Assembly: GCA_963693365.1 (NCBI GenBank)
Contig: CAVNZM010000003.1
Location: 7,006,001-7,070,000 of the forward strand
Source: Amoebidium appalachense
Lineage: Eukaryota; Ichthyosporea
Reading direction: 5' to 3'
Length of the DNA stretch: 64,000 bases
Shown: piece by piece, positions 51,183 through 64,000 of the stretch
How the letters are laid out: each line of letters starts with the position of its first letter
Position numbering within the stretch: the stretch's first letter is position 1
Made by a program: the position numbers and the translations under genes
The notes under the pieces: model-generated
What the model was told of the DNA's origin: nothing
The model's database searches: none
Seen by the model: only the letters and a program-made list of their open reading frames with translations

Positions 51183-51199
51183 GTTTGGCTATGCCAAAC
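51182..51199 (+). other. Hairpin at the 28S 3' end
   Basis: GTTTGGC-TAT-GCCAAAC directly after the mature end. Similar hairpins in 3' external spacers serve pre-rRNA processing. Confidence 0.5.
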
Positions 51200-51261
51200 C
51201 TCTTCTCCCTACTACTCTTTTAGTACCGAACCTCATTGTTGTATCTTTGCCTGAAAGTTCC

Positions 51262-51601
51262 TCCCCCCCCCCCCCCCCCCCCCCCCCAAAAAAAAGCCCA
51301 AAAAAAGGGCCTGATATACGAAAAGAACTTCCATAGATTTCTTACAGCAATTGGGGTCGATTTTTCCCTTCTAACCTACAACCTATAGTGGTGATATAGT
51401 GATAGAGTACCACAACAAAATGTAGTGAGTTGCCCATTTTTTTTTCTTCTTTATGTATGGTTTACTACAGCAGAACTTTTAGAGTATCTTTTGTTCATAT
51501 TCTTTTGTGCATTTCGAGTTTCTGAGGACAGGTTTGCCAGACTCGTATCCACATCAAGATGAATAAAACCTCTATCCAAACATTTCGTGTGACCATGTCC
51601 C

Positions 51602-51635
<34 letters not shown>

Positions 51636-52007
51636 ACAAAAAAAAAAAAAAAAGAAAAAGCCCAAAAAAGGGCCTAATATACGAAAAGAACTTCCATAGA
51701 TTTCATACAGCAATTGGGGTCGTTTTCCTTCTGTAACCTGCAACCTATAGTGATAGAGTGGGGCCATATTTTCTTCCATCTACCACAACAAAATGTAGTG
51801 AATTGCCCGATTTTTATTTCTTCTTTATGTATGGTGGGGCCGATTTACTACAGCAGAACTTTAGTATCTTTTGTTCATATTCGTTTGTACATTTCGAGTT
51901 TCTGAGGACAGGTTTCCCAGACTCGTATCCACATCAAGATGAATAAAACCTCTATCCAAACATGTCGTGTGACCATGTCCCTCCCTCCCCACCCCTCCCC
52001 CCTTCCC

Positions 52008-52038
<31 letters not shown>

Positions 52039-52254
52039 AAAGCCCAAAAAAGGGCCTAATATACGAAAAGAACTTTTCCTTCTGTAACCTGCAACCTATA
52101 GTGATAGAGTGGGGCCAAATTTTCTTCCATCTACCACAACAAAATGTAGTGAATCAGTTGAATTTCTGAGAACAGGTTTCCGAGCCTCGTGTAGCAGACG
52201 AAAAATGAGAATTAAACAGCCTCTAAACATATGATTTGACTGTGTCACCCCCCC

Positions 52255-52291
<37 letters not shown>

Positions 52292-52545
52292 TTTTTCTTT
52301 TTCCCTACTACCAGAACAAAACGTAGTGAATCATTTTCCATTGTTTTGTATATGTAGTGCTAGAGCTGCCACAACCGTATATTGAATCATTTCTTTTTTG
52401 TAATACATTTACGACCTTATTTCCATTGTTTTGTACATTTTGAGTTTCTGAGAACAGGTTAGACACGTGTGCCAGATAAACAAACAGAATAAAAACAGCC
52501 TCTATTCACATGACTTCGTGTGACCATGTCTATCCCCCCCCCCCC
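51262..52545 (+). repeat. Spacer repeat array downstream of 28S
   Basis: Units of about 370-380 bases, the later ones shortened. Each unit has a C-run, then an A-run, GCCCAAAAAAGGGCC, GAAAAGAACTTCCATAGATT, ATTGGGGTCG, ACCACAACAAAATGTAGTGA and GACCATGTC before the next C-run. C-runs are at 51262, 51603, 52007, 52258 and 52531. The position right after 28S fits an rDNA intergenic spacer. GCCCAAAAAAGGGC could form a small hairpin. Confidence 0.8.
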
Positions 52546-52736
52546 CCCCCCCCCACTCCTCCCTTAAGAAAAAAAGAAAAAAAAAACAAAAAAAAAACCC
52601 TAATCTACCCCCCCCTCCCCCCTCCCTAAAAAACAAAAAAAAACAAAAAAAACAAAAAAAAGATATGACCTGAAGTGCTAAAGTGGGGCATCCCAATCTC
52701 TCTTCTGCCAAAAAACAATCTTGTTTTTTTCCCCGT

Positions 52737-52770
<34 letters not shown>

Positions 52771-53230
52771 CCGGCATCCCTCCCCCCGGGGGTTAGGAAT
52801 ATTATCTCATTTCGTGGAACACAGTGATTCTTCGACCTCACCAAAAAGAAGCAGATATAGTGAAAGTATTCCCTTATATCATTCCCTTTATTTCTACGAG
52901 GGCCAATATTAATTTTTTTTTTAAAAAAGAAAAACCCGGTAGTGATAGTGTTTACTTTTTGTTTTGGCTTTCTTGTTTACTTTTTGTTTTGGCTTTCTTG
53001 GCACCCTTCTATAATAAAAAGGCACGTGTTGTGCCTGAATCACGTTATCCTGTAGCATTCGTCTACGAAAACACCATAACGAAAACACCACAACAGCAAA
53101 ATGTATTCACTCACAGAAACATACATATTGTGTTTGTCTGGTGCACGCATCTACGAAACCAAGAAAAAGATGTTGAAAAAGGTGTAATGTTGGTAGTGTT
53201 ATTCAAAACAACGAATACACGAGTGTAGGT
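52546..53230. other. Spacer with A-, C- and T-runs
   Basis: It contains A-rich tracts, a C-run at 52741-52767 and a short duplicated string (TTTACTTTTTGTTTTGGCTTTCTTG, repeated at 52948-52999). No gene is seen. Confidence 0.5.
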
Positions 53231-53233
53231 AAG

Positions 53234-53302
<69 letters not shown>
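53231..53302 (+). repeat. (CT)n microsatellite
   Basis: Pure TC dinucleotide for about 70 bases. Confidence 0.95.
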
Positions 53303-53307
<5 letters not shown>

Positions 53308-54403
53308 CGGCCACTTTCCCTCCCCCTCCCCCCCATAAATCACGAAAGGGAAGGGGGGGGGGGGGGGGGGGGAGAAAGAGAGAGACAGAAAAAGAGAGGG
53401 AGGGAGGGAAGGAAGGGGGGAAAGAGGGGGGGGGGGGGGGGGGGGAGAAAGAGAGAGAGAGAGAGGATTTGGAGGGGGGAATGATTTGGAGGTTGGGGAA
53501 TCGTGGGGAATGATTTGGAGGGATGGGGACGAGATGGAAAAAGAAAAGGAGGTTTAGATGCACTTAAATCTGCACGGGGGCCCTGGGGGGACGTGGTTTA
53601 TGGGGGGGGAGAGGGAGGGAAAGTGGCCGCGGGGGGGGGGGGGAGGGGGAGGGGGGGAAGGGGATTTTTTCTTTTTCTTTTTTGGGTTCGTTTTTATTTT
53701 TCCACTTATCTTTTTTCTTTTTTGGGTGTGTGTGTGTGGTGGTGGTGGGGGGGGGGGGGGGGGGGGATTGGGAGGGGGGGGAAGGGGAGAAAAGGGAAGG
53801 CAAGGGAATTATGGGGGTTGGTATGGAGGGGTGGGGATGAGTTGGGAAAGTAATAGGAGGTATGTATGCACCTAAATCTGCACGGGGGGTAATGGGGGGA
53901 CGTGATTTAAGGGGGGGAGGGGGAGGGAAAGTGGCCGGGGGGGGGAGGGGGGGGGGAAACGAACGAAAGCCGCAATCTGTTAAGGGCCGCGGGGGGAGGG
54001 GGGAGGGGGGGGGGGGGGGGGGGGGAGGGAGAGGGAATCGTGGGGAATGATTTGGAGGAGTGGGGACCAGTTGAAAAAATAAAAGGAGGGTTAGATGCAC
54101 CTAAATCTGCACGGGGGGTAATGGGGGGACGTGGTTTATGGGGGGGGGAGGGGGAGGGAAAGTGGGGGAGGGGAGAAAGTAAAGGGGGGGGGGGGGGGGG
54201 GGGGGGGGGGAGTGGGGGGGGAGGAGGAGGGGGGAGGGGAGGGGGGAGAAAGTAAAGGCAAGGGAACTATGGGGAGTGGTATGGAGGGGTGGGGATGGGT
54301 TGGAAAGGTAATAGGAGGTATAGATGCACCTAGTCTACACGGGGGGTAACGGGGGGACGTGATTGAAGGGGGGAGGGGGGAGGGGGGAGGGAAAGTGGCC
54401 GGA

Positions 54404-54441
<38 letters not shown>

Positions 54442-55018
54442 GGGGGGAGGGGGGGGGGAGGGGGGAAGGGAAGGCAAGGGAATTATGGGGAATGGTATGG
54501 GGATGGGGTTGGGAAAGTAATAGGAGGTATATATGCACCTATTTCTACACGGGGGGTAACGGGGGGGACGTGATTTAAGGGGGGGGAGGGGGGAGGGAAA
54601 CGAACGAAAGCCGCAATCTGTTAAGGGCCGAATGGGGGGGGGGGGGGATTGGGGGGAGGGGGAGGGAATCATGGGGAATGATTTAGAGGGGTGGGGACCC
54701 AGTTGGAAAAATAAAAGGAGGTTTAGATGAACCTAAATCTGCACGGGGGGTAATGGTGGGACGTGACTTCTGGGGGGGAGGGGGTGGGAAACGAAAGAAA
54801 GCCGCGATCTGTTAAGGGCCTGTTGGGGGGATTGGGGGGGGGGGAGGGCAACGGATTTAAGGGGAATGGTATAGGGGGGTGGGGAGGGGTTGGGAGAGTA
54901 ACAGGATGTATATATGCACATATGTCTACAGGTGGGGCAATGGGGGTACGTGATTTAAGGGGGGGAGGGGGATGGGAGGGCAAGAAAGCGGCAATCTGTT
55001 AAGGGCCCTTGGGGGGGG

Positions 55019-55056
<38 letters not shown>

Positions 55057-55441
55057 AAGAGGGAGGGTGAGGGGAGCGGAATTATGGGGAATGATTTGGA
55101 GGGTTGGGGACGGGTTAAAACAAATAAAGGAGGTATAGATGCACCTATGTTTGCACGGCGGGTAGGGGGACGTGATTTATGGGTGGGGAGGGGGAGGGAA
55201 AGTGGGCGGGGGAGTGTGTGTGTGTGGGGTGGGGGAGGGGGGGGGGGGGGGGGGGAAGGCAAGGGAATTATGGGGAATAGTATGGGGGGGGGAATGGGGA
55301 CGGTTTGGTTATGTAATAGAAGGTACAGACAGACGTGTTTGTACAGGCAGGGGGGGTAATGGGGGGATGTGATTTAAAGGGAGGGAGGGGTGAGGAAGGC
55401 ACGAAAGCGGCAATCTGTTAAGGGCTTTTTTTTTTTTTTTT

Positions 55442-55470
<29 letters not shown>
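53303..55470 (+). repeat. G-rich minisatellite, nine units of about 190-310 bases
   Basis: The anchor (A/G)ATGCACCTAAATCTGCACGG followed by GGGGTAATGGGGGGACGTGA recurs near 53556, 53866, 54095, 54322, 54530, 54726, 54912, 55137 and 55330. Between anchors are long G-runs and GGGGA tracts, GGGAATGATTTGGAGG, and in several units GAAAGCCGCAATCTGTTAAG. Unit 1-2 also contains TTCGTTTTTATTTTTCCAC and GGGTGTGTGTG (about 53688-53735), a piece of the 17-20 kb satellite. The region ends in a T-run and G-run (55427-55475). Confidence 0.85.
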
Positions 55471-55472
<2 letters not shown>

Positions 55473-55475
55473 GGG

Positions 55476-55721
55476 CAAACTGACCCGAAATTTTTTTATT
55501 GCATAAATCGCTCGGTCTCATCGAGCCCATGAAAGTTGCCGGCGGAACTTTTTGAAAAGCTCGATCCGTTCAAAAGTTATTCACGAAAAACCTATATAGG
55601 TCTATAGGGGCTGTGCACCATAGTTGGGTGCTCGCGGCCGCCTGGCCACTACTGTCCAGCTTGCATCTTTGTAGTTTGTAGTGTCTGTCTTAGGTGGAGG
55701 TAAGCCGCTGCTCTCGGAGGA
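55476..55721. other. Upstream region of the OCIA-like gene
   Basis: A normal-complexity stretch before ATG 55722 with CTATATAGG (about 55592) as a TATA-like string. No other feature is seen. Confidence 0.35.
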
Positions 55722-55788
55722 ATGGAGGACGCTCAGACAGGCAAACGGGCTGGCAGTGTACGCGAGCAGTTGTTAAACGGCACATACC

Positions 55789-55831
<43 letters not shown>

Positions 55832-56072
55832 GTGTGTGTGTGTGTGTGTGTGCGTGTGTGCGTGTGCTTGTGTGTGCGTGTGGGTGCGTGTGCGCGCGCG
55901 CGCGTGTGTGCGTGTGCGTGTGTGCGCATGTGTGCGTGCGTGTGTGCGTGCGTGCGTGTGTGCGTGCGTGCGTGTCCGCGTTTGCCCGTGCTTGTATGTG
56001 CGTGTTTGTGTGTGTGCGTGCGTGCGTGCATGCGTGCGCGCGCGCATGTGTGCGTGTGTGTGTGCGTGCATG

Positions 56073-56114
<42 letters not shown>

Positions 56115-56667
56115 CGTGTATGCGTGTGTGCGTGTGTGTGCGCGCGCGCGTGTGTGTGTGTTTAATAAGGGAGGAGGGAAGGGAAGGGAGGAGAAGGAAG
56201 ATGTGGGTTGGGGAAAGGGGGATGGGGGGTGGTGGGGAGGGTTGGGGTAGGGGGGGAGGGGGGGAGGGGGGGGGGGGGAGGGAGGGGGAGGGGATATTGA
56301 CCAGGACCGGTAGCCCACGGCTGAAGAGCAGACGGCGCTGTTTGAGTGCCGGCGGCTGTTTCAGTACCGAGGTAAGGACTGGGGGGCCAGGGAGTTTGCT
56401 AAACACATCTGATGGTCTGATTGGTAGTGGCGGCAAGATACTGGTTGCTTGTGTTTGAGGGTTTTGGTGAAGTCCGCGGGCTCGAGGTGTTTTGAATGTC
56501 CGGGATACTAAGGTTGCACACCTGAAGGCTTCCTGCTCCTCCCGTGTGTTAGGGTTAGTGGCACATTTTTTACCGTTCCCCCAACGGTTAGTCCCCACCT
56601 CCCCCCCGTGCACTGAACACACAAAACCTACCCACCCCTGCCACCCTTCCCTCCATCCCTCTATTCA

Positions 56668-56736
<69 letters not shown>

Positions 56737-57381
56737 CCCCACCCCCCCCCACCCCACCTTTCATACTCGAAACCGTTTCACATCAAACACAGTGGCCGAA
56801 GTCTTTGCTTTGTTTTTCTTTCTTTTTTTTTTTCTTTTTTTTTTTTCCTTTTCTTCACTTCCTCTTGTATTCCGCTGTATGCTTATCTGGCTCGGTCGTT
56901 TCAATTCCCCCCCCGTCCCATCCCCCCCCCCACCCCCCCCCCCCCCCCCCCCCCCTTCCTTCAGTGTAACTTATTGCAAGCTGTGTTTGCCACTGGCCCC
57001 AGACCTATAATGTTGCTTGGCTGGGTTGCACTTGTATGGCTGGGGCTCACTGACTGCTATGTTGCTTTCTTGGCATGGCATGTGCTTGAACCGGCGCATT
57101 TCCACCCAATGTGCACTCTTGGGGCCACTCTTGTGCACACGAACATTCATGCTCACACATTTGCACAGGGGTGCATTCAATCCTTTAACCAAAATTATCT
57201 AAAAACCAAGTACGGTCACGGTAGTTGTGACGGTATTGGTGAAAGAGTATGTGTGCACGTGTGTGTGCGTGCGCTCACGTGTGGGTGGGTGGGTGGGTGG
57301 GTGGGTGTGGGTGTGTGTGGTTGTGTGGTTGTGTGTATGCACCCGCACGCGCATGCCTGCAGTGCGTGTTTTCTATGTGTG

Positions 57382-57417
<36 letters not shown>

Positions 57418-57880
57418 CGGGGCATGAAGGAAGGGTGTTATTGAGGCCATTGCTCATTATCACATGTAGCGCGAAAAATTGCAAGTGCATACGAAGAATT
57501 GCGAAGTAAGGGGGTGTGTGTAGTTCATTACATGCTGTGCTGTTACTTGTGTGCATACGAGCAACTGCAAAGGTATGGGGCCTCACCCTTTCCCTTCCGG
57601 CAGCTACGGCAGGGGCAGCCATCGGTTTTCTGCTTGTGCGCTACCTCGGTATGAGTTGCCCGACACACCCTAAACATACTGCACGTGTACCCTGTTCGTG
57701 TGGTGTGCATCCTTTATGTGCCTATCTTCGTTTTGGGATATCCCAATCAGAGGCTCTCTTTCTAAGCTGGGTAAAACTCAAGCCGTATATGCAGGCCATT
57801 TGGCATACAGCAAACAGACCGGTTTCGCTGTTTCCACATTGCCTCTGCTGGTATGCTAGATTATGTTATGTTCATCATAT

Positions 57881-57911
<31 letters not shown>

Positions 57912-58729
57912 CCCCCCCCCCCAGCTCGGACACACGCCAATCCATCTCCTACTAATTCGCTTGTGTCCTTCTGCTTTCTTTGTTTTCTTTCTTGTTTTTT
58001 CATTTTCTTGGCAGCTGGCTCCGGGGGGCGAGGGGGAGGCTGCTCTCCAATTACTCATGACCTGTCATACACCCAAGGACCATCGGGGTGCTTCCCCCTA
58101 ACATTCCTCTACTAAAAGCTCCTCTTTCAAATATGAACCCCGTCCCCCCCTTTCCTCCCCCCCCCCCCCCCCCCCCCCCCCGCCCTGCCCCCCAACCCCG
58201 CCCCGCGCCCGCCCCCATTCCACCCCACCCCCTCCAAACACAAACACACGCTCCCCACCTCTTGACCCCTCCCTTTCCAGCATTTTTCTTGGCCTGAGCC
58301 CTCCCTCTTTCCACCCGGGTGGAAATAGTCTATCTTTGCACACCCCACTAACCAATTTGTTGCAGCCCATTCAAGGAAATGGTCGTCAGGCCGTAGCATT
58401 GTTGCCTCCGGCGGTATCCCCTCCCCCCTCCTCCCTCCCCCCCCCCCAATAGGTGAATGGATCGAAATTCGGGTACTCTAGACAACATGGCTTGCACCTG
58501 ATAGGTGATGATGTGGTCTGTTTATGTATGCTTTGCAATGGCATTGCGTTGTCCGTCCTTAACGAGTGTGCATTGTACTCTATGACACATTATAAACCCC
58601 CCCCCTCAACCCCCCCTCCCTCCCTCTCCCCCTTCATGGGGGGACACCACCACCACAACTGCCACATGCATGGACGCTCCCACACACGCAGAGACGCACA
58701 CACTCGCAGGCAAATACGCACACGCACGC

Positions 58730-58782
<53 letters not shown>

Positions 58783-59347
58783 CCCCAACCACCACCCTCC
58801 CATGCTTGCTTACAATCACTATCCCCCCCCCCCCCCTCCCCCCCCCCCCCCCCCGCCCTCACACACACACACACACACACACAACGCATACACCCAGGAT
58901 CCCGTGCCCCCCCTCGCAAACACCCACACTTGCACCCACCTGTATGCACGGACGTGTGTGAACAAGTGGGAACTCTCTGTGCGAGTATGGCCACCTATCC
59001 TTGCATACCCCACTCTCATGCATAATGCCATACAATGGAACCTCTTCCCCCATCTGCGCAGGGAAAGGAACGAGGGCGGCGACAAGGGGGGGGGGGGGCG
59101 GGGGGGAGGTGGGGACAGTCGTGGCAGAATGATACTTGTACACTAGTCATCCATTTCTCTCTCACACTCTACCGCTTGCATGGGCTGGCCCTGTGGCTGA
59201 TGGTGGGCTGCAGCTGCCTTTGCGGTTGGGGGCTATCTGGGCATGGCGTCTGCCTGCGTGGGCTGTGCAAAGGTCTTCATCAACATGGGTGGGGACTCGC
59301 CCATTCTCAGAGAGTTTGCCCCCACATTGTAAGTGTGTATACTGTGT

Positions 59348-59381
<34 letters not shown>

Positions 59382-59861
59382 CGCCCCCCTCCCCCTCCCC
59401 CCCCACAGAAATAATATGCACTGCCTGCGCATGGGAAGTGTAAGTGAGCCAGTGTGTGCAGTGGCAGAGTGGTGCAATGCATGGCGCATGTGTCTGACTG
59501 CCGGGTTACCGTGGCCTGTGTGGATGGGAAGATTTGCAGCACCAAGCATGCAGCCTGTATGCATACAGTCAGCACCAAGCATGGGGATATCACATTCTCT
59601 CAGGCCGGCACTGATATGGGATGGGTGCAGGGAGCGACTGGGTGCACCACAGGGACCTCAGCAGAGGTATGTTACCTGTTGGCTGGCGTGGTGTGTGAAT
59701 GTGGGCTTGGCTACGGTGGTGGAGTAATCTGCCAGCTAAATTTCAGATGCTGTGCCGTTGCTTGCAAGCTTGCACCGTTTATCCTGGTACAAGCTTGCAG
59801 GTGGGCGGATGACTTACAGGTTGCCGCAGCAGATGATAGGCTGGGTGGGTGTGCATGGTGG
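55722..59861 (+). CDS. Probable OCIA-domain protein, multi-exon with tiny exons
   Basis: Exons read by GT-AG sites: 55722-55790 ([13 protein letters not shown]...), 56314-56371 ([19 protein letters not shown]), 57604-57648 ([14 protein letters not shown]), 58366-58413 ([15 protein letters not shown]), 59214-59328 ([20 protein letters not shown] ... [10 protein letters not shown]), 59409-59439, and weaker 59604-59666, 59747-59800, 59820-59861. Phases agree at each of these joins. The order (T-x-E-E ... F-x-E-C, a hydrophobic helix, GGYLG, C-x-x-C-x-K, SPILREF) parallels the OCIA domain of OCIAD1/2, membrane proteins of endosomes and mitochondria. Introns are full of GT/CA repeats and poly-C; the first donor is itself the start of a (GT)n tract. 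The tail exons and true end are uncertain, and the gene may extend past 59861. Confidence 0.55.
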
Positions 59862-62929
<3,068 letters not shown>

Positions 62930-63796
62930 TCATTCAGCAGGGCATGGGGGTGGCAGGAAGCTGCGTACAGCCTCGACCACCGGGGGCCACATGGTGTCAC
63001 GGCTGAAGAAGTGGTTGGCCCCCGGCACTATCAGCAGCTGGTGGTGGGGCACTGCCGCGGCATAGGCATGTGCATCCGACTGTAGTTGTTTGTGTGCCGT
63101 GCACCGCCAGGGAAGTTGAGAGAGGGGAAGGGGGGGGGGGGGGGGGGGGGGGGTATGGGAGGTTAGTGGGTTGGCGGTGGTGGTTGGGTACCTTAGACAA
63201 CTAAAGGAGTGGAGTCAGGAGGGGCAAGTGGGGAGAAGAGAGAGGAAACAAAGAGGAGGGGGGGAGGGGGGGGGGGGGGGGGGAGGGGGGAGGGGATTGT
63301 GAGTGCCATTGAGGTTGGAAGTACTTGTAGTGTGCGTTCCTGCATTTACATGTATAAGTGCAGTGCACATTGGAAGTTGCCCTATTCAAGTGTGCACCCG
63401 TGTAGTATGCCTATGCGTGTTATGTGTGTGTGGATATTTGTGCTCCAAAGACATGTCTTTTGGCAGCTTAAGCGACAAAGCACAACTGGCAGAGGGTGGG
63501 AAGTGGCTAGGAGAGCCGCATCCGTGGGGAAGGAGAAGAGAGGGAGGGCAAGTGACTTGGCAATTCCGTGTGCAGGATGTCCACAAAACGAACCAAACAA
63601 TCCCTCCAGCCATTGAACAACAACGGCAATGGCTGGGCTGTCACAGCGGGGCCATACCACAGGGGTGGTGTTGTCTGCATCTCCGTGCACGGTCAGCACG
63701 TGTGCGCCCAGGCCCCTGACGATTGCAGCAACATCCATGGCTGCACGCTCATCAAGTGCGGCCTGCGTCAGCACCATGCGCTGCCCTCGTGCCTCC
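62930..63796 (-). CDS. Alpha/beta-hydrolase, C-terminal two exons (5' part outside window)
   Basis: Two minus-strand exons: 63658-63796 (RMVLTQAALDERAAMD ... VLTVHGDADNTTPV) and 62930-63079 (SDAHAYAAAVPHHQLLIVPG, then ANHFFSRDTMWPPVVEAV, stop at 62930-62932). The join is in phase 0, with a GTATGG donor and a CTACAG acceptor. VHGDAD..TP followed about 25 residues later by GANHFF is the acid and histidine end of the alpha/beta-hydrolase catalytic triad. The nucleophile elbow (G-x-S-x-G) must lie in upstream exons beyond 64000. It is a serine hydrolase or peptidase-like enzyme; the substrate is unknown. The intron (63080-63657) carries C/G runs on both strands, and the upstream intron starts in a CA microsatellite. 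The flanking acceptor CCCTCAG supports the exon start. Confidence 0.8.
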
Positions 63797-64000
63797 CTGA
63801 GGGTGTGTGTGTGTGTGTGTATGTATGTGTGGGTGTGTGTGCGTGTATTTGTTGCGTGGGGGGGGGGGGGGGGGGGGGGGCATGTGGCCGTGTGATGTGG
63901 GTGGGTAGGTAGGTGTGTGGTTGTATCTGAGAGGGAGGGTGAGTGTGGTGGTGTGGGTGACAGTTAGGTGGGGTCGTTGTAGAGGTGTTGTTTGTGTGTG

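Noticed and set aside
56974-57444. 156-codon plus frame with hydrophobic segments as an extra exon of the OCIA-like gene
   Set aside because: No acceptor and donor pair fits the phase, and the frame runs into a GT/G-run; the 57604-57648 exon fits the domain better.
58019-58096. Segment after TTGGCAG as an OCIA-like gene exon
   Set aside because: Its frame in the required phase looks unlike the domain, and the following donor is weak.

Overview
This is a eukaryotic genomic window made mostly of mobile, viral and low-complexity DNA. The evidence is GT-AG introns, two Ty1/copia LTR retrotransposon families, a non-LTR retrotransposon, nuclear-type 5S and 28S rRNA genes and abundant microsatellites. 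By eye the 28S core reads like an opisthokont (fungal or unicellular-holozoan) sequence. A probable OCIA-domain gene, a family I know mainly from animals and relatives, leans toward a holozoan. No species can be named from the sequence alone.

Layout. 1-~16.5 kb: an integrated, decayed DNA virus of the Polinton/adintovirus kind. On + it has the end of a double-jelly-roll major capsid protein, small virion-type ORFs and a long proline-rich gene. On - it has a VLTF3-like late transcription factor and a family-B DNA polymerase split over two overlapping frames. A 3.9 kb compound insertion (gag-like ORF fragment plus a 3'-truncated copia element) interrupts the virus at about 1.6-5.5 kb. Upstream of the polymerase lies a control-like region with CCAAT-containing repeats, a CRE palindrome and an E2F-like site. 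~17.0 kb: a 5S rRNA gene, then a 14-unit T/G/GT-rich satellite to 19.9 kb. 20.7-22.6 kb: a 5'-truncated LINE on -. 24.5-30.9 kb: a complete copia element with near-identical LTRs and a 5 bp target duplication. 31-32.6 kb: a microsatellite that switches from GT to CA. 33.2-38.2 kb: a multi-exon host-type gene with RING-like and PD-(D/E)XK-like regions; its largest intron carries an array of covarying hairpins. 39.0-40.6 kb: a tandem TATA-containing repeat with a TA-flanked MITE in one unit. 42.6-48.1 kb: a second copy of the first copia family, lacking its 3' LTR and abutting a 5'-truncated 28S rRNA gene (48.1-51.2 kb) followed by spacer-like repeats. 53.3-55.4 kb: a G-rich minisatellite. 55.7-59.9 kb: the OCIA-domain gene on +, with tiny exons and microsatellite introns. 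62.9->63.8 kb: the 3' end of an alpha/beta-hydrolase gene on -.

Several coding frames (both copia pols, the viral proline-rich gene, VLTF3, PolB) break by single-base shifts, several of them in C/G homopolymers. Sequencing or assembly error is therefore a live alternative to true decay. Gene functions are assigned from motifs read by eye; no database search was possible.
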